64,000 bases of DNA from Chamaecrista fasciculata. Lineage: Eukaryota > Streptophyta > Magnoliopsida > Fabales > Fabaceae. Position 1 is the first letter of the stretch. Every line of letters starts with the position of its first letter. Location: positions 32,178 through 96,177 of the forward strand of contig QANZ01039871.1 of NCBI GenBank assembly GCA_003254925.1, read 5' to 3'. Shown piece by piece: positions 45,984-58,996 of this stretch. Both the position numbers and the translations under genes were made by a program. The notes beneath the pieces were generated by a model. It did not search any database. It was not told where the DNA came from and worked only from the letters and a program-made list of their open reading frames with translations.

Positions 45984-48276
45984 CTATTCCCCCCAATCTG
46001 CCTCAAAGAAACCAGCATCTTTCATCTCAGAGTAATACACATTCTCCAAATTCAGATCTTCCTCCTGAAAAATGACAATTAAGTATCAGTCAGCCCCAGA
46101 TCATATAAAGAGGAAGGCTGTCTTTGTTAAGAAAAGTAGATGTTTGGAAATATAAAAATTAAATTAAGGTCACCAGACATTACCATGAAAAAGTCCGCTA
46201 GGAATGTTACATACAGAAGAGGAAGATAAAAGGAGTGGTAACAGACAACGCAGACATTATATAACCTGTGAGGAAAGTATAAAATAAAAACAAATCTTTA
46301 GAGGATGATGCCAGATAATTTGAAAAAATGGCTCACAACTCACAGGAACTGTTTTCTGCTCAACGTTATAAGAATCTAACCAGAAGCCAAAAGAAGCACC
46401 ACTTCCAGTAATACCACAAGAAAACAGTGTAATGGCATTCAAGACAAACATGATTGTCACATACTTGTAAAACGCCGGTCTTGCTGCAAAAAAGGAAAGG
46501 AGATTAAGCAAGCATGACGCTTAATACATATATGATGTACCAATTAACACAAGTAACTCACCAGGTAATCTTTCCCTCCACCTTGAATGGTACATGAACA
46601 ATATCAAGCCATACACAGCAGTAAGCAACAGTTTGTGGACAACCCACAAGTTCCACTTCATGGGGTGGGCTTGGTCATTACTGTCTATGAATAAAGGGAT
46701 CCCTAATCCGAATAGATAAATAGCCTAACAATGAAACAGCCAAATGGGTGTGATGGTTTATGTCTCACAAAATGCAATACCAGATTAAAATTGTAACTCC
46801 AATAGGATAAAAAAAATCCAGTCTTTTCCAAACATTCTTATCTGAAAATAAATAAACAAAAAACATCTGCTCACGTGGCTTGCTAATGAAGTTTATGTTG
46901 AGAAAAGCACATATATGCGAATAACCCTCTTGTGAGAATGGCTCATTGGCACTCACAAAAAGCAAAAGCAATTAACCTAAACTGAATTTTTTAAGATTTG
47001 GAAAGCTCTAAGTGCCTGACTCTTTCCTCAGGCAAACAAAACAAGAGTTAGCATTGTTCCCCCTAGTGGTGGTCGCATATAGTTATAAATAGAAAATTAC
47101 ATCAAGGACAAGAAGGCTTCAGGTGAAAATCAGTGAAATACCTTTAACAAAATATCCAAACCGACAATGACCCCTGAGATACCAAACGTCCGTGTCAAAG
47201 CTTCTAAGCCACCTGCATTATTCCCCTGAAGTAAGAAGGCCAGCAAGCTTACTTCTAGGAATAGCATTGCAGATGTAGTAAACAGGGATAATAAGTTCCA
47301 AGCCAGCTGCTTCCCAGGAGCACACTCCCATGCCTGATACAAAAAAAAATGAAGCAGATTTAACACTCAAGTAGCAAAGCAATACCAATACTAGAAAATT
47401 AGCAAAATAAGAAGCATTAAACAAATCAAAAGTGCTCCGGCAACAATCTATATAACTAAATGCAACCCAAGCCTTAGTAACAATCTATTAAAACTAGAGT
47501 ATCAAAACAGCTAGAACAGAAAGTGAACATACAATATCTAATCCCACCTATTTTGACAAATAATATTATAATGTACAAGCATATAAAGAAGTAAGAAAGA
47601 CAAGAAGTCATTATTAGCATTTAAAGAATGTTATGCAGTTAGTGTATCATTTTTTATTCCAAGTTTCCAACGCATACACATTGACTTGAAGGAGAAGACA
47701 AATAGCAACAAGAATAATTTTTTACAGCCAAACATACTTATTAAAGAATGATCATGGAGATCACTTATAAAGAAAAAGGCAAGATAGACTATCCTAACAA
47801 AACCTAGTGAAGTTCACCAGTCACATATCATCACACTAACAGAAAATCTAAGTACTATCATAGTGATGTCTATATTATAAAAGAACCTAAATAATCTCTT
47901 TGCATTTATTTTAAACGAACTACATCAAAATTGGCATGACACTCTGAGTCCCATGCATCTATGAAACGAACCACATAACCGATAAATTTCAAGAACAAAC
48001 CTGGAAAAGGCACCAAAAAAGATTGAGCACGGTGGCGAGCCAAAGGCATCCGTAATACGATATAATAATAAAAGAGCGGCCATGTGAGAGCTTAGCAAAG
48101 CTCTGCTTGGCATTTAAAGCCAGGTACAAGACGAAAAGAAATGAGGCTACAATCATGCCCCCATTACGCCAGAAGCCATGACACTGGAAAAGAAAATCGT
48201 GGAAACTAGGGTTGGAATTCTCTGACAATACTACGCTAGAATTTGAGCCTAGCTCTAGCACGGACTGTGGAACCAT
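45984..48276 (-). CDS. CAND2: Seven-transmembrane CAND2/TPRA1-type protein
   Basis: Six exons read leftwards: 48276-48001, 47333-47142, 46724-46562, 46483-46381, 46265-46184, 46064-45984; 298 aa. It matches the plant candidate GPCR family CAND2/CAND8, related to animal TPRA1. Seven hydrophobic segments can be traced. Conserved parts: CHGFWRNGGMIVASFLFVLY, KLSHGRSFIIISYYGCLWL, AWECAPGKQLAWNLLSLFTT, AIYLFGLGIPLFID, RWRERLPARPAFYKYVTIMF, CYHSFYLPLLYVTFLADFF and the C-terminal EEDLNLENVYYSEMKDAGFF. The protein ends ADWGE. Any G-protein coupling is only proposed in the literature. Start at the only in-frame ATG before the first membrane segment; upstream in-frame sequence begins with a TTG. Corresponds to At3g05010 (from memory). 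Confidence 0.92.
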
Positions 48277-48948
48277 GTCTCTGAAAGCTCGCTCTTTGAT
48301 CAAGTACTCCTCGAAAGGGAAGGGAATTCAGATTATCGGAATCCCAGTGGAAAACCCTAAACCTAATATGATGAATTGAAGAGAGATACGGAAAGAAGAG
48401 ACAAGCGAATCTCGCAGAAATAAGATCAATTTCTGATTGGTTGAATTTTTGCTGGTTGAAATTTCTAGTTTTGCTGGTTTCTCACATCCATCTAAAGGCG
48501 ATATTAGGAGGTAGGAACATCAATGGAAAGCAATTATGCGGCAGGTGGGAGTAATTAATTAAATGCAAATGACCAGTTTTATTATTTGTTTATTCGTTTG
48601 TTTTTATTCCATTTTTAGAAGAATTAAATTACAATTTTGTAATTTCTGAAAAGGAATAATTAATCAAATTAAAAAAAAACACAATATCGTCAAGATAATT
48701 ATCAACGTAGTCTTTTTTTTCACCCAATTAAAATACATTTTAAATTTTAAAGGAGTATTGGATATTAATAAAAAGATACAACAATTGTCCATTCAAGGTA
48801 TAAATAGAGCTTGCTCTAATCAACAACTAGTAATGGAGATTAATTATAAGAGTCATGACACCATACCTCTTCAAAAACTAACACAAAAAAAAGGCAATTT
48901 ACGTTTCAGTTCAGACAAAAAAATTGGTCCTCATTTGAAACTAAATAA

Positions 48949-49558
48949 TAGGGATGACAACGGATAGGGTATTCGGTGGTTTTGCCACTATCCGTATCCG
49001 TTCACTCTATCCAATATCCGTACCCTATCCGTATACGATAAATTAGCATCCGTATCATATCCGATATCCGACGGGTATCCGAAATACCCGAAATATCCGA
49101 AAAAAGTATAAATATAGGATATGGTATCTTATTTTATAAATTGGATATACCGGGTACCCGATATCCAATACCCACTAACTAAAATAAATAAATAAAATTA
49201 TGATTTATTTATATTTTAAATTTCTTTTTTAAAATAAAACAATTAAATATAAAGTAACTAAAAAATGATTATATATAAAAAAATATAAATATAATTAAAT
49301 AATTATATAGAAGATATTAAATTGAATGTAAAATATAAAAATTAAATAAATAATAGGGCATCGAATATCGGATACCCTAACTATCCGTTCATTTCAGACG
49401 GATATAGGGTATCCGAAGGTAATATCCGTATCCGCCCAATATCCAAAAAATATTTAATTTTCACTATTCGTATCCTATCCGATATCCGATATCCGTCAGA
49501 TATCGGATAATTTTTTTGGACGGAAATGAACCAATACCCTAAACCATTGTCATCCCTA
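48949..49558. mobile_element. hAT-type non-autonomous element (610 bp)
   Basis: Ends TAGGGATGACAACGGATAGG and, complemented from the right, TAGGGATGACAATGGTTTAG. The 8-bp target duplication CTAAATAA (48941-48948 and 49559-49566) is exact. Repeated ATCCG(T/A)ATCC and GATATCCG words sit inside both ends, around an AT-rich centre. Confidence 0.9.
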
Positions 49559-49692
49559 CTAAATAACAATCTAATAGATAAATTAAGGTTAAAATCTCAC
49601 TTTGATCTTTTATATATGAGCCAACTTTCACATTGGTCTTAAAAACCTTTTTTTTTTCAAAGTGATGATTGTATTTATTTTAATAAATAATA

Positions 49693-50118
49693 TGTCAAAG
49701 TGTACTTTTAGTCTCATAATTTTTGTTAAAGTCTCAATTTGGTCCCATGAGTTTTTTTGTTGCACTTGTGGTCCCATATCTTTACAAAAAGTTATAGATT
49801 TGGTCTCGTATCACTTTTGGTCCTATATATTTTGGTCATGTTGCAGAATTGGTCCCATATTTTAGCAAAAAGTTTCACTGCCAGTCCCACATAATATAAA
49901 GATATAAGACCAATTTTATACCTGACAAACAAATATGAGACCAATTATATAACCTAACCAAAAGCTATGGAATCAATTCTGCAACATGACCCAAAGATAT
50001 GGGACCAAATGTGTAACATAGGACCAAATCTGCAACTTGAACAAAAGATATGGGACCAAAAGTACAATAAAAAAGTTATGGAACCAAATTGAGACTTTAA
50101 CAAAAAAAAATTATGAAA
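49693..50118. mobile_element. Eroded family B MITE, copy 4
   Basis: Left part TGTCAAAGTGTACTTTTAGTCT and tandem GGTCCCATAT units face inverted TATGGGACCAAA units, but the right terminus is missing or eroded. Borders approximate. Confidence 0.65.
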
Positions 50119-50932
50119 TAAATAAAATCAATTATATTTCTTTTATTTTAAATTCAAACACAATAAATTTAGAACTATGAATTACTTTTGGTTATATAAA
50201 TCAAATGATATGTAAATTTAAGTCTCTAAAAGAAAACTAAAAAATAATGGCCAAAAAAAAAACAAACTAAAATTTAAAGAAATATCAAAAAATTTATAAG
50301 ATCAAAATAAAATATAATTCATACATAATTTTAACGTAAATTAAAAAAAGTTTGGAGACAGTTACTACATTCGTACAATTCGTGGCTCTGTCCACGTCAC
50401 AAGCTTCAACTCTGTGTTCTGTTCTTTCCCTCCCCTGTCCCCATGCCTTAACGAACGGATCCTTCGTGCCTCCACATTTGCAGGGCTCTACAAAGCTTCT
50501 TTATCACCATTTATTTTTTCTTTTCTTTGTTTTTGGCAAATTATTTGACTCTAAACCTGATAATTTCCCCTACCATGTCTTCTTCTTTATCATCATCATC
50601 ATCATCATCTTCCACCATTATCATTGTTTTATTGCCGCTATATGTATTGAAAACACAATGCTAATATGTACGGATTAGGAAATCGTTACGCGGAAGATGT
50701 TGTTGAATTCGTCTGGTTCTTGAACTATCTACGGAAATTTTTTTGATGTAAAATTATATCACAAATTTGGAATCAATGGAGAACTAATTTGATCAAAAGA
50801 TCAATTGGAGTGACTCTTTCTTAATTAGTCACAGCCTCACCGGTATATCGTAACACAAGTATTTAGGGTTTGATGGTAATGCGTATGGTTTTGGCGGTTG
50901 ATGCGTTTTTTTTTTTTTTTGATATTTTGAAG

Positions 50933-53900
50933 ATGGATCGGACGAGATTGTACGATAGGCAGAGGAGCAACACAGGGTCGCCGACATCGCCGTCGCCGTC
51001 GATGTCGCCGGTGAACCGGCATGTACGAGCCGGTTCGGCCGGAGCGACGAGTATGCGGAGAGGAGTTCCGAACAATGCAGCGAAAGCTGCAGCTCAGAGA
51101 CTCGCACAGGTTATGGCACACCAATCAGCCGACGACGACGAGAATGATGATGACCTAGGTCTTGATTATGCTGCCATTAGTGGCACTGGAAGCATTGGAC
51201 TCGGAGGCACAGGAAGAGCAACGCCTGCTCGTGTTCCTACAGTAATAATTTAATTTCCTTCAGATTCAGATTGATTGGCCATTGTATTGTATTATTCCTT
51301 TTTCGTTGAATCTTGCTTCTAATTATTAGGTCGTTCGGCCTCCGCAAGAACCACCTATATCTACAAGAACGCGAGTCCCGACGGTAATTGGCAAGCATTC
51401 GAGATGATTGAATAAGAATTCTCTTTAAATTTCAACGTGATGAGTTAGTTAATTTGAAATTTTCCTTTTGATGTTTAATTTCTATCAGTCAATTCGAACT
51501 CAAAATCATGAACAACAAACTCCAGCTGCAGCAAGACCGCGTTCCCCAATCGTAGGCTTCGACCCTTATCTTTGAATAATAATATTATTAGGGCTAAAGT
51601 GTACTTTTGGTCCCATAATTTTTGCTAAGGTCTCAATTTGGTCTCATAACTTTTTTTTTTGTTGCACTTTTAGTCTCGTATCTTTTACTCAAGTTGCAGA
51701 TTTAGTCTCGTGTTACACTTTTGGTTCCATATCTTTGGATCGTGTCGTAGAATTGGTCTTATATCTTTTGGTTAGATTGCAGAGTTGCTCCTATATCTTT
51801 GAGTCAGATACAGAATTGGTCTCCTATCTTTAAATCAGGTGGGAATGATGGTGAGAAATTCTGCAACCTATCAAAAGGTATGGGACAAAAAGTGATACAT
51901 GACCAAATCTATAACTTTTTGCAAAGATATGTGACCAAAACTGCAACAAAAAAATTATGGGACCAAATTGAGACCTGAGCAAAAGTTATGGGACTAAAAG
52001 TGCACTTTGATCTATTATTAATGATTGCTTACTCTGCGATATGATGTTGGTTTTAATTAGTCAGTTCGTACTGCTGCTCAAGAACAACCTCCTTCGGCAA
52101 AAGCCACAGCCGGTGGTCGGTCAGGTTTCCCGGCTGTAAATTCTGTTGAGCAATCGCTACCTCCGGTAGCCACATCGTTGCGATCGAGCCATCATGGTGA
52201 ACAAGTATCGACGACTCATACAGTATCAGCGAGTCGAGGTGTGGAATTGTCACCATCGGCTCGTACAATAATAGTGACTCGCTCACCTCAACACAATGCT
52301 ATGAATGATCAGTCTCCATCAGCTCGCGCGGCTGCAGCCGCACTTTCTCGTCCAAATCCACCACCTAAGTCTGTTCCCATGGTGCCTCCTACTGTACCTA
52401 TAACACTCAGGCAAAACTCTTCTGCAATTCCTCCTGAGGATAGAAGAGACAAGAGGTTAATTTGTTAATGCCTAGCTATATAATATAATATATTACAGTT
52501 ATAACTCCTTTCTTCATCTAAAACTAATATATTGGTTTTCAACTTAGATTGTCACTTGATCTGGGGAGTATGAACTTGAGGGATGGTATGAATCGACGCC
52601 CACCTGATGCAAGCACTGCTCTTGAGGATGAAGTATGCACACACAAGCAACTCCTAGTTGTTAGAATTAATACACTTGTCTGCTAATTACATGTGAATTT
52701 CATTGCAGCTTGATATGCTACAAGAAGAAAACGAAAGTTTGCTTGAAAAGGTGATACAATACAACAGACCGAGTAATTCATTCTCCTTATAGTTAGATAT
52801 TATGGTTTTCAAGTTCTAGTTGAGTTGTTTAATTATGGCATTCTAGGCATTCTAAAAGGAAAGAATGATAGATAGTCTAATGTGGATTCTTTTAGGTTCA
52901 GAAATAGTATTTTGTTGGATGTAATCAATGTAGGTCCGTTGTGTGAATACTGCTGGCTGTGATGATAAAGTGTGATGTTGGCTTCGATGACACAGCTTTA
53001 TATATATTGAAAAAATAAATATTTTGTTTTCATATATACAAGTTTAACTGGCACTGCTCTTTTATGTTTATCTCCAGCTTCGACTTGCCGAGGAGAGGTG
53101 TGAGGAAGTCGAATCAAGAGCTCGGCAGCTAGAGCAGCAGGTAATTTAACTTAGCAAACAACTCAAGTGTGCCTATGCAGTTTGAATATATAATATAACC
53201 ATGGTTTCTTTATGAACACATAGTCACGTGTTAAAAGACTTGGTGTGGAAGGTCCATTTTTGCTACAACTTCTCTACAATGGAATCAAATATAAACATGC
53301 ATGATTAATTATTTCATAAAGTTTAGATTTAAAATGATATTAATATAGCTCTCGTTAGTCTTCCCAGAGCGTCCAATTCTGCTAACTATGATTTCAATTA
53401 TATATTTAATTATTTACCATGCCCTGTCTCTTTTCTATAGATTGCTAATCTTGGGGATAATCTCGGAGAAGGAGTAAGCTTGGAAGCTCGCTTACTAAGC
53501 AGGCAAGTTTAGCTTTGATACAAGTGTGCTTCGACAATTACGGTTCATTATATCTCACTGGGAAAACTCCTCAACTGCAGTAGAAAGATAAACTGATGTT
53601 AACAGGGAATTAAGACTGATCAAGCTAATTGTCATGTTTAAAAAAACAGGAGTGCAATGTGAATTTGACCAAGATTTAGTTTTTTTTTTTCTTGGGTATT
53701 CTAACCTGTGTTGTTCGTTTTATTCTCCAGAAAGGAGGCAGCATTGCAGCAAAGAGAGGTATATGTTCTTCTTTATTATATTTATAGTTTTTCTTTTACC
53801 TTCTAGTCCTACTGCCAATACAGGCTTCTGTTATTTGTTGTACATTGGTTCCTGGCAAATGATTCACGAAAAAAAAAAAAAAACTCTTGTGGACTTAATA

Positions 53901-56858
53901 CATGCTCATATGTTGCTTTCTTAAACAACAAATAATGTAACTTTTAAACGTTTTTCAGCTTTTCCGAGTTTCTCAAAAATTGTGATTAGACACTTAGATT
54001 ATGAAACATTGTTTCCCCTTTCAGGCAGCTCTAAGAGTTGCTGCACAAACTCAGGGAAGTACAGCACCAGATGTTGCAGCCCTTCGGGCAGAAGCCGAGG
54101 TATCCAGCATTTTAGCTTGTACGTTTTATAGTTTTCTCATAAACTCTTCTGCCAATTTTAAATCATAAAAGACATCTTGTTTACGCAATGTAATTTAATT
54201 TTTACTGGATTTCATTTTAGATTGCAAGGGATGAGGCAACGTCAGCATTAGAGCAGCTGCAAGAAACCGAGGGTGAACTGAAGTCACTTCGACTTACGAC
54301 TCTACGTATGATACTTACCCCAGAAGAAATGGTTAGCGTTAAATTTGATAATTATCTAACTTCTTGTTCTATTTCTTATGTGACCTAGTTATGTGATTTT
54401 AAGTTATGTCTCTTAGGAAGAGGTAATTTTAAAGAGGTGCTGGCTTGCTCGGTATTGGGGTTTATGCGTCCAACATGGTAAAGTCATCTCATTTGTTCAT
54501 ATTAAACATGGCTTTCATAATTTGGTTTTGTTTATATTTTGAAGACCAGGACATTTTTTTTTACTGCATTTTCCTTTACCATAGTTGCCTTTCTTACTAA
54601 TATTCTTGGAAATTTTTGAAGTATACTTTATCAATTGTGCCTGCTAATAGGTATTCATGGCGAGATTGCTGAAGCAAGATATAATTTTTGGTCTTCATTT
54701 GCCCCAGACCCAGTTGAAGTTGTTTTAGCCGCTGGACAGAAAGCTAAAATGGAGACGGGTATTTTCACTTCATTGGATTCATTATTCTTTCTCTTTGTTA
54801 GTTCATTTTATTTTCCTCATTTTCCTGGGATTAGTTATTATTTTTATGTAGCTTTTGACAATATGGGGTTCATTAACTTCAATTTTTGTACTAAACTGCA
54901 GATAATGATTCAGAGGCAACAGATCATCCACGCGACATGAATGAGTTTTCTGGAGAGGGAAACATTGAGAACATGCTTTTTGTTGAGCAAGGTTTGCGGG
55001 AATTGGCTTCATTAAGGGTATGCTTGGAATCAATTCTGTCTAAGAATTTTATTTTTGCTTTCTTATTATTTAAACTTTTCTTGACATTCATTCTAAGTTT
55101 GCTTATTTATCAATATGCAAATTGTGGAAATAACAAATTGAAGTCTTGTGGAGTTTATGCTGTTTTTCCATCATTTTTGTTAGCATTTCTGGTTTGTTAC
55201 CAAGAGTCCAAGATTATTATTATTATTATTCCTCTTTGTGATTTTTAAGGTTGAAGAAGCATTAGCATTTATGATGGCTCTACATAGACGACCAAATTTA
55301 CTAAAAGCTGGCTTTTTAGGTACAAAGTTCTATAATCCATACACTAATATTTCATCAGTTAATTTTCACTTTCCAGATGCAATAACCATTTAGAATTTTG
55401 AGTGATTAAGGAACAAGAAGTTTTTGGGCTTTGAGTGACTCAATTGTTTTCTTTTTCCTTTGTGGAATATTTCTGAAATTTTCTGTAGTCTGGCTCTGAC
55501 ATATTCCGTCTTGATCTTTCGTGTAGATGACATGAAACTACCAGTTGAAGGTCATTTCGAGGCATATGGTAAGTTTGCTACATTTTGGTATCACACACAC
55601 TACACATTTTCCATGCTTAAAACTTGAAATGAGGTACCGGTGGAGGTTCAATATTACGTTTAATCTGATACTTAAAATGTCTGTCGTGTAGGTTCTTTCT
55701 TGCAACTTGTAAACTATGAGAATAACAGCCCATGATGGCACTGAGCATTTTAATTTAGTTGTTTCTGTATTTCTTGCCTAAACTATATGAATAAAATACG
55801 ATATGTTTTTGACTTGGATTTCTTCGCATAGGCACTATTAAAGAAATTACTTTTCTTCTGTTAGATTGATGATACACACATCGTTTAAGATAAATCATTT
55901 CCTTTCAGAATTGGGCAAGGATGAGGCTGAAGACGCGTCTTTTAAGCTGGTACATATACCAATACTTTCGCTTATCTAAACACAGAATGTATCTTGGTTT
56001 TTAAATTGTTGAAGAATCCAAAAATCTTTCAATTCTGGTATATGATGTACGTTTAGGCGTGGCTTATATATATTTGGAGGAGAGCGAAAAAGCATGGGAT
56101 AGAAGCAGACATAGCAGACGAGCGCTTGCAGTACTGGATTAGTCACAAGACAAATACTTCACATGATGCAGTCAATAGTACGTTCTCTCTCTTTCATATA
56201 TATGTTACTGTATCTGCAAATCTCGAGTATTATGGTCATTGGCTTCAACTATATATATATATATATATCCGTGGTTTAATTGTATTCGAATATAATAAAT
56301 TACTTAGGGTAAATTACATTTTGGTACTCTATGATTTGGTTATATTTCACTTTGGTACCCTGTGGTTTAAAAAATGATACTTTGGTACCCTGTGCTATTC
56401 TCTATTAACACTTTGATACCTTTTGAGCTATTTTGTAATTTTAACCATAACAAAATTTACAAAAATTACATATTGACTCCAATTTTTTTAAAATTTTTCA
56501 TTTTAGTCCCTAAATAATATGTATTCAGGGACTATTTGTAATTTTCTGAAAATATTGGGGATCAATTTGTAATTTTTTCAAAATCTGTTATGGTTAAAAT
56601 TACAAAATAGCTCCAAAAGTACCAAAGTGTTAATAGACAATACCACAAGATACTAAAGTGTTATTTTTTAAACTACAGAATACTAAAGTATAATTTATCC
56701 GATTACTTATATAATTTATCTCTATCCCTTGGCCAGTTGAGCGTGGCCTGACAGAGCTCAAGAGGTTGTGCATTGAAACGCAATTGTGGGAAGAATCTCG
56801 GAAGGAGCTCGAGGAAAATACAGACCCTTCCAAACGACGAACTCGTTCTGACTTTTGA
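50933..56858 (+). CDS. SCD2: Coiled-coil protein SCD2 (stomatal cytokinesis defective 2)
   Basis: Nineteen exons: 50933-51241, 51330-51383, 51489-51551, 52061-52455, 52548-52632, 52709-52750, 53078-53140, 53441-53502, 53731-53758, 54025-54099, 54221-54331, 54417-54477, 54651-54758, 54902-55017, 55250-55319, 55527-55568, 55909-55949, 56057-56177, 56737-56858; 655 aa. In Arabidopsis SCD2 works with SCD1 and exocyst in trafficking to the plasma membrane and cell plate. Order: Ser/Pro-rich start ([15 protein letters not shown]), a disordered region, a coiled coil ([20 protein letters not shown] to about residue 430), then the conserved C-terminal domain ([57 protein letters not shown]). Exon 9 is 28 nt; intron 8 has a GC donor. 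Introns 3 and 18 hold MITEs. Confidence 0.93.
51592..52012. mobile_element. Mutator-type MITE, family B copy 5, in SCD2 intron 3
   Basis: 421 bp. Left end GGCTAAAGTGTACTTTTGGT; right end AAAAGTGCACTTTGATC. The 9-bp target duplication is TATTATTAG (51583-51591) and TATTATTAA (52013-52021), 8 of 9 identical. It makes up most of the intron. Confidence 0.9.
56307..56700. mobile_element. Mutator-type MITE, family A copy 3, in SCD2 intron 18
   Basis: 394 bp. Left end GGGTAAATTACATTTTGGTA; right end AAAGTATAATTTATCC. The 9-bp target duplication is AATTACTTA (56298-56306) and GATTACTTA (56701-56709). The right end lies 36 bases before exon 19. Confidence 0.9.
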
Positions 56859-57165
56859 AGATTAGTAAACTTATAATTCAGTCACAATTTTTTTTAAAAA
56901 AAATCAAACTATATATTTTTTTAGTTTTTTAAAAACTTAATAATATACTCTCTAATTTATAAAAAAAAAAAACCAAAAAATACACAATTTTAATTTTTTA
57001 AAGATTAGATAAATTGTGTATGAATCCATTGGTGTAAATTACTAGTTCACTCTAGATGATCACTGGTCATGACAGGGTATTTTTTGTATAAGGGTTTGTG
57101 CATTTTCGTTCACGCTTGAAGTTATCTCTATAATTTGATGGTTCTACTTCGACATATTATTACTG

Positions 57166-57353
57166 GAGTCCAAGTGTGCCAGTTTGTTTTTAGAAAAATT
57201 AGAAACTTACTTGTGGATAGTGAATGAATAGTCAGTGAGTTATATTTGCTTAATGATTTGAGTCCAAGTGTGCCAGTTTGTTTGAAGAAAAATTAGAAAC
57301 TTACTTGTGGATAGTGAATGAATAGTCAGTGAGTTATATTTGCTTAATGATTT
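57166..57353 (+). repeat. 94-bp tandem duplication
   Basis: Copies 57166-57259 and 57260-57353, starting GAGTCCAAGTGTGCCAGTTT. They differ at two or three bases only (TTTTTAG against TTTGAAG), so the duplication is young. It lies about 300 bases past the SCD2 stop. Confidence 0.95.
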
Positions 57354-57583
57354 GATTCATATTCAGCGAGAAAGCAACATATATTGATACAACATATATA
57401 CGCGTGGTCTAAATTTTCCAGTGATTGTCCTTCAAATTTGGAACCATCAAACTATCAAAGTCAAAGAATAGCTTCATCTGAAAAAATATAAGATACTGTT
57501 ATGAAGGTTTCATTTCGTAAAATGTTGAATTAGATAGTTAATGTCTAATAGCGACACCTAGACAAAGACAGATATAATGTAAT

Positions 57584-58411
57584 TAGGGATGTTCAAAACC
57601 GAACCAAACCGATCGACCGAACCAAACCAAACCGAACCGAAGGTGAAACCGAACCAAACCGATAGATGAGCGGTTTGGTTTGGTTTGAACGTCGCACAAA
57701 CCGAACCAAACCGCCAAACCGCTAAAACTCTTATTTACTTATATATATACACATACCTCATATTCTCATTAGGTAACTCATACTTTATTTTTTTTTTGGC
57801 CTTGTCATACTCTTACTCATAGATACAATATTCAACATTGAAAATATATTTACATGTTTGAAAATATTTGCACCTTCATATAAATATATATACTAATGAA
57901 AATATTTGTAAGTTAAAAGTTGTTATATACTAATGATTTTTGCTAAAAAAGTAGAAAACCATTTTGTTGTTTATAACAGAATGAGAATATTATTACATTA
58001 TATATAACATATTATAATGCGTCGTGATTATACATCTTACTATTATATAAAATTGTGTTAGTTTATACAATATAAAACATACCATATTTGAAGAACTTAT
58101 TGTGATATTAAGTTAGAGGAAGAAATATATATTAGTAAACTACAATTTTAATTTCAATTAATTATTTATAAAAAATCTTCTATACTATATATAGGGATAA
58201 TATTTATTTTCTTATTAGTGTTTTAGTAAGTTATAAGAATAACGGTATATTTTTTTATTAGTATAATAGTGACAAAATTAACAATAAATTACCTTCAAAC
58301 CGCTCAAATCGAACCGTCCAAACCGCTTTTTATTGGTTTGGTTTGATGAATGAAATTTAATCATTGGTTTGGTTTGAAAAATCCTTTCAAACCGCCCGAC
58401 GAACACCCCTG
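57584..58411. mobile_element. hAT-type non-autonomous element (828 bp)
   Basis: Ends TAGGGATGTTCAAAACCG and, complemented from the right, CAGGGGTGTTCGTCGGGCGG. The 8-bp target duplication AATGTAAT (57576-57583 and 58412-58419) is exact. Many CCGAACCAAACC/GGTTTGGTTTG words in both subterminal regions surround a very AT-rich interior without a transposase. Confidence 0.92.
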
Positions 58412-58909
58412 AATGTAATGATGGGTGAAAATGGAAGTATATTTTTAACTAAAAACTAAATAGTTTTAGTACAAAAAAGTTTAATTACAATACTACAAAA
58501 AATATATACGTATAGATCGAATTCACCATTGAGTAACTACTGTTATTGAAACTTTTTTTCATATTCGTTTTCTTCCTTTTCTTTTTGCTTAAAAAAAAAA
58601 AAAAAACTAGCCGAGTTAAATCCAAAAGTGAACCTCTAAAATCTCAATGAAAATAAACCGGACACAGACATTCATGCCCAAATGTTTTTAGTTGATCATA
58701 TTATAAACGATTTATCACTGTTATTGGCGGAAAACAAGAAAAACATGAACTTTAATTTATCCCGAGAAAAAAACGAATTCATTCAAGATTCAACCAGGTT
58801 AAGTGGTCACTAATTAGAATTAGAATTAGTAAACAGTAAAAACTAAAAACTCATACGTTTGAATCTCACAAATCTAACGTGACCATTTTACCCTCCAGAT
58901 GGCGACGAC

Positions 58910-58917
58910 TATAAATA
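58910..58917 (+). promoter_or_regulatory. TATA box of CSD1
   Basis: TATAAATA, about 87 bases before the miR398-like leader segment and followed by a pyrimidine-rich stretch, as expected for a plant core promoter. Confidence 0.7.
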
Positions 58918-58996
58918 GATGCTCACCCGAGCTTTCTAGCACCTCATTCTCTGGATTCTTCCCCATTTTTCTCAGCCGTTTCTCTCTTTCTTCATC

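Larger units (their letters stand above)
48277..50932. other. Intergenic between divergent CAND2 and SCD2
   Basis: Divergent promoters of the two genes, a hAT-type element, an eroded family B MITE, and AT-rich DNA. No further gene seen. A (CAT)n-like run lies at about 50587-50609. Confidence 0.55.
56859..58909. other. Intergenic between SCD2 and CSD1
   Basis: SCD2 3' region, a 94-bp tandem duplication, one hAT-type element and the CSD1 promoter. No other gene seen. Confidence 0.55.

Noticed and set aside
50837-51124. Arg-rich open frames on the minus strand
   Set aside because: Antisense of SCD2 exon 1, caused by its GC-rich Ser/Pro codons.
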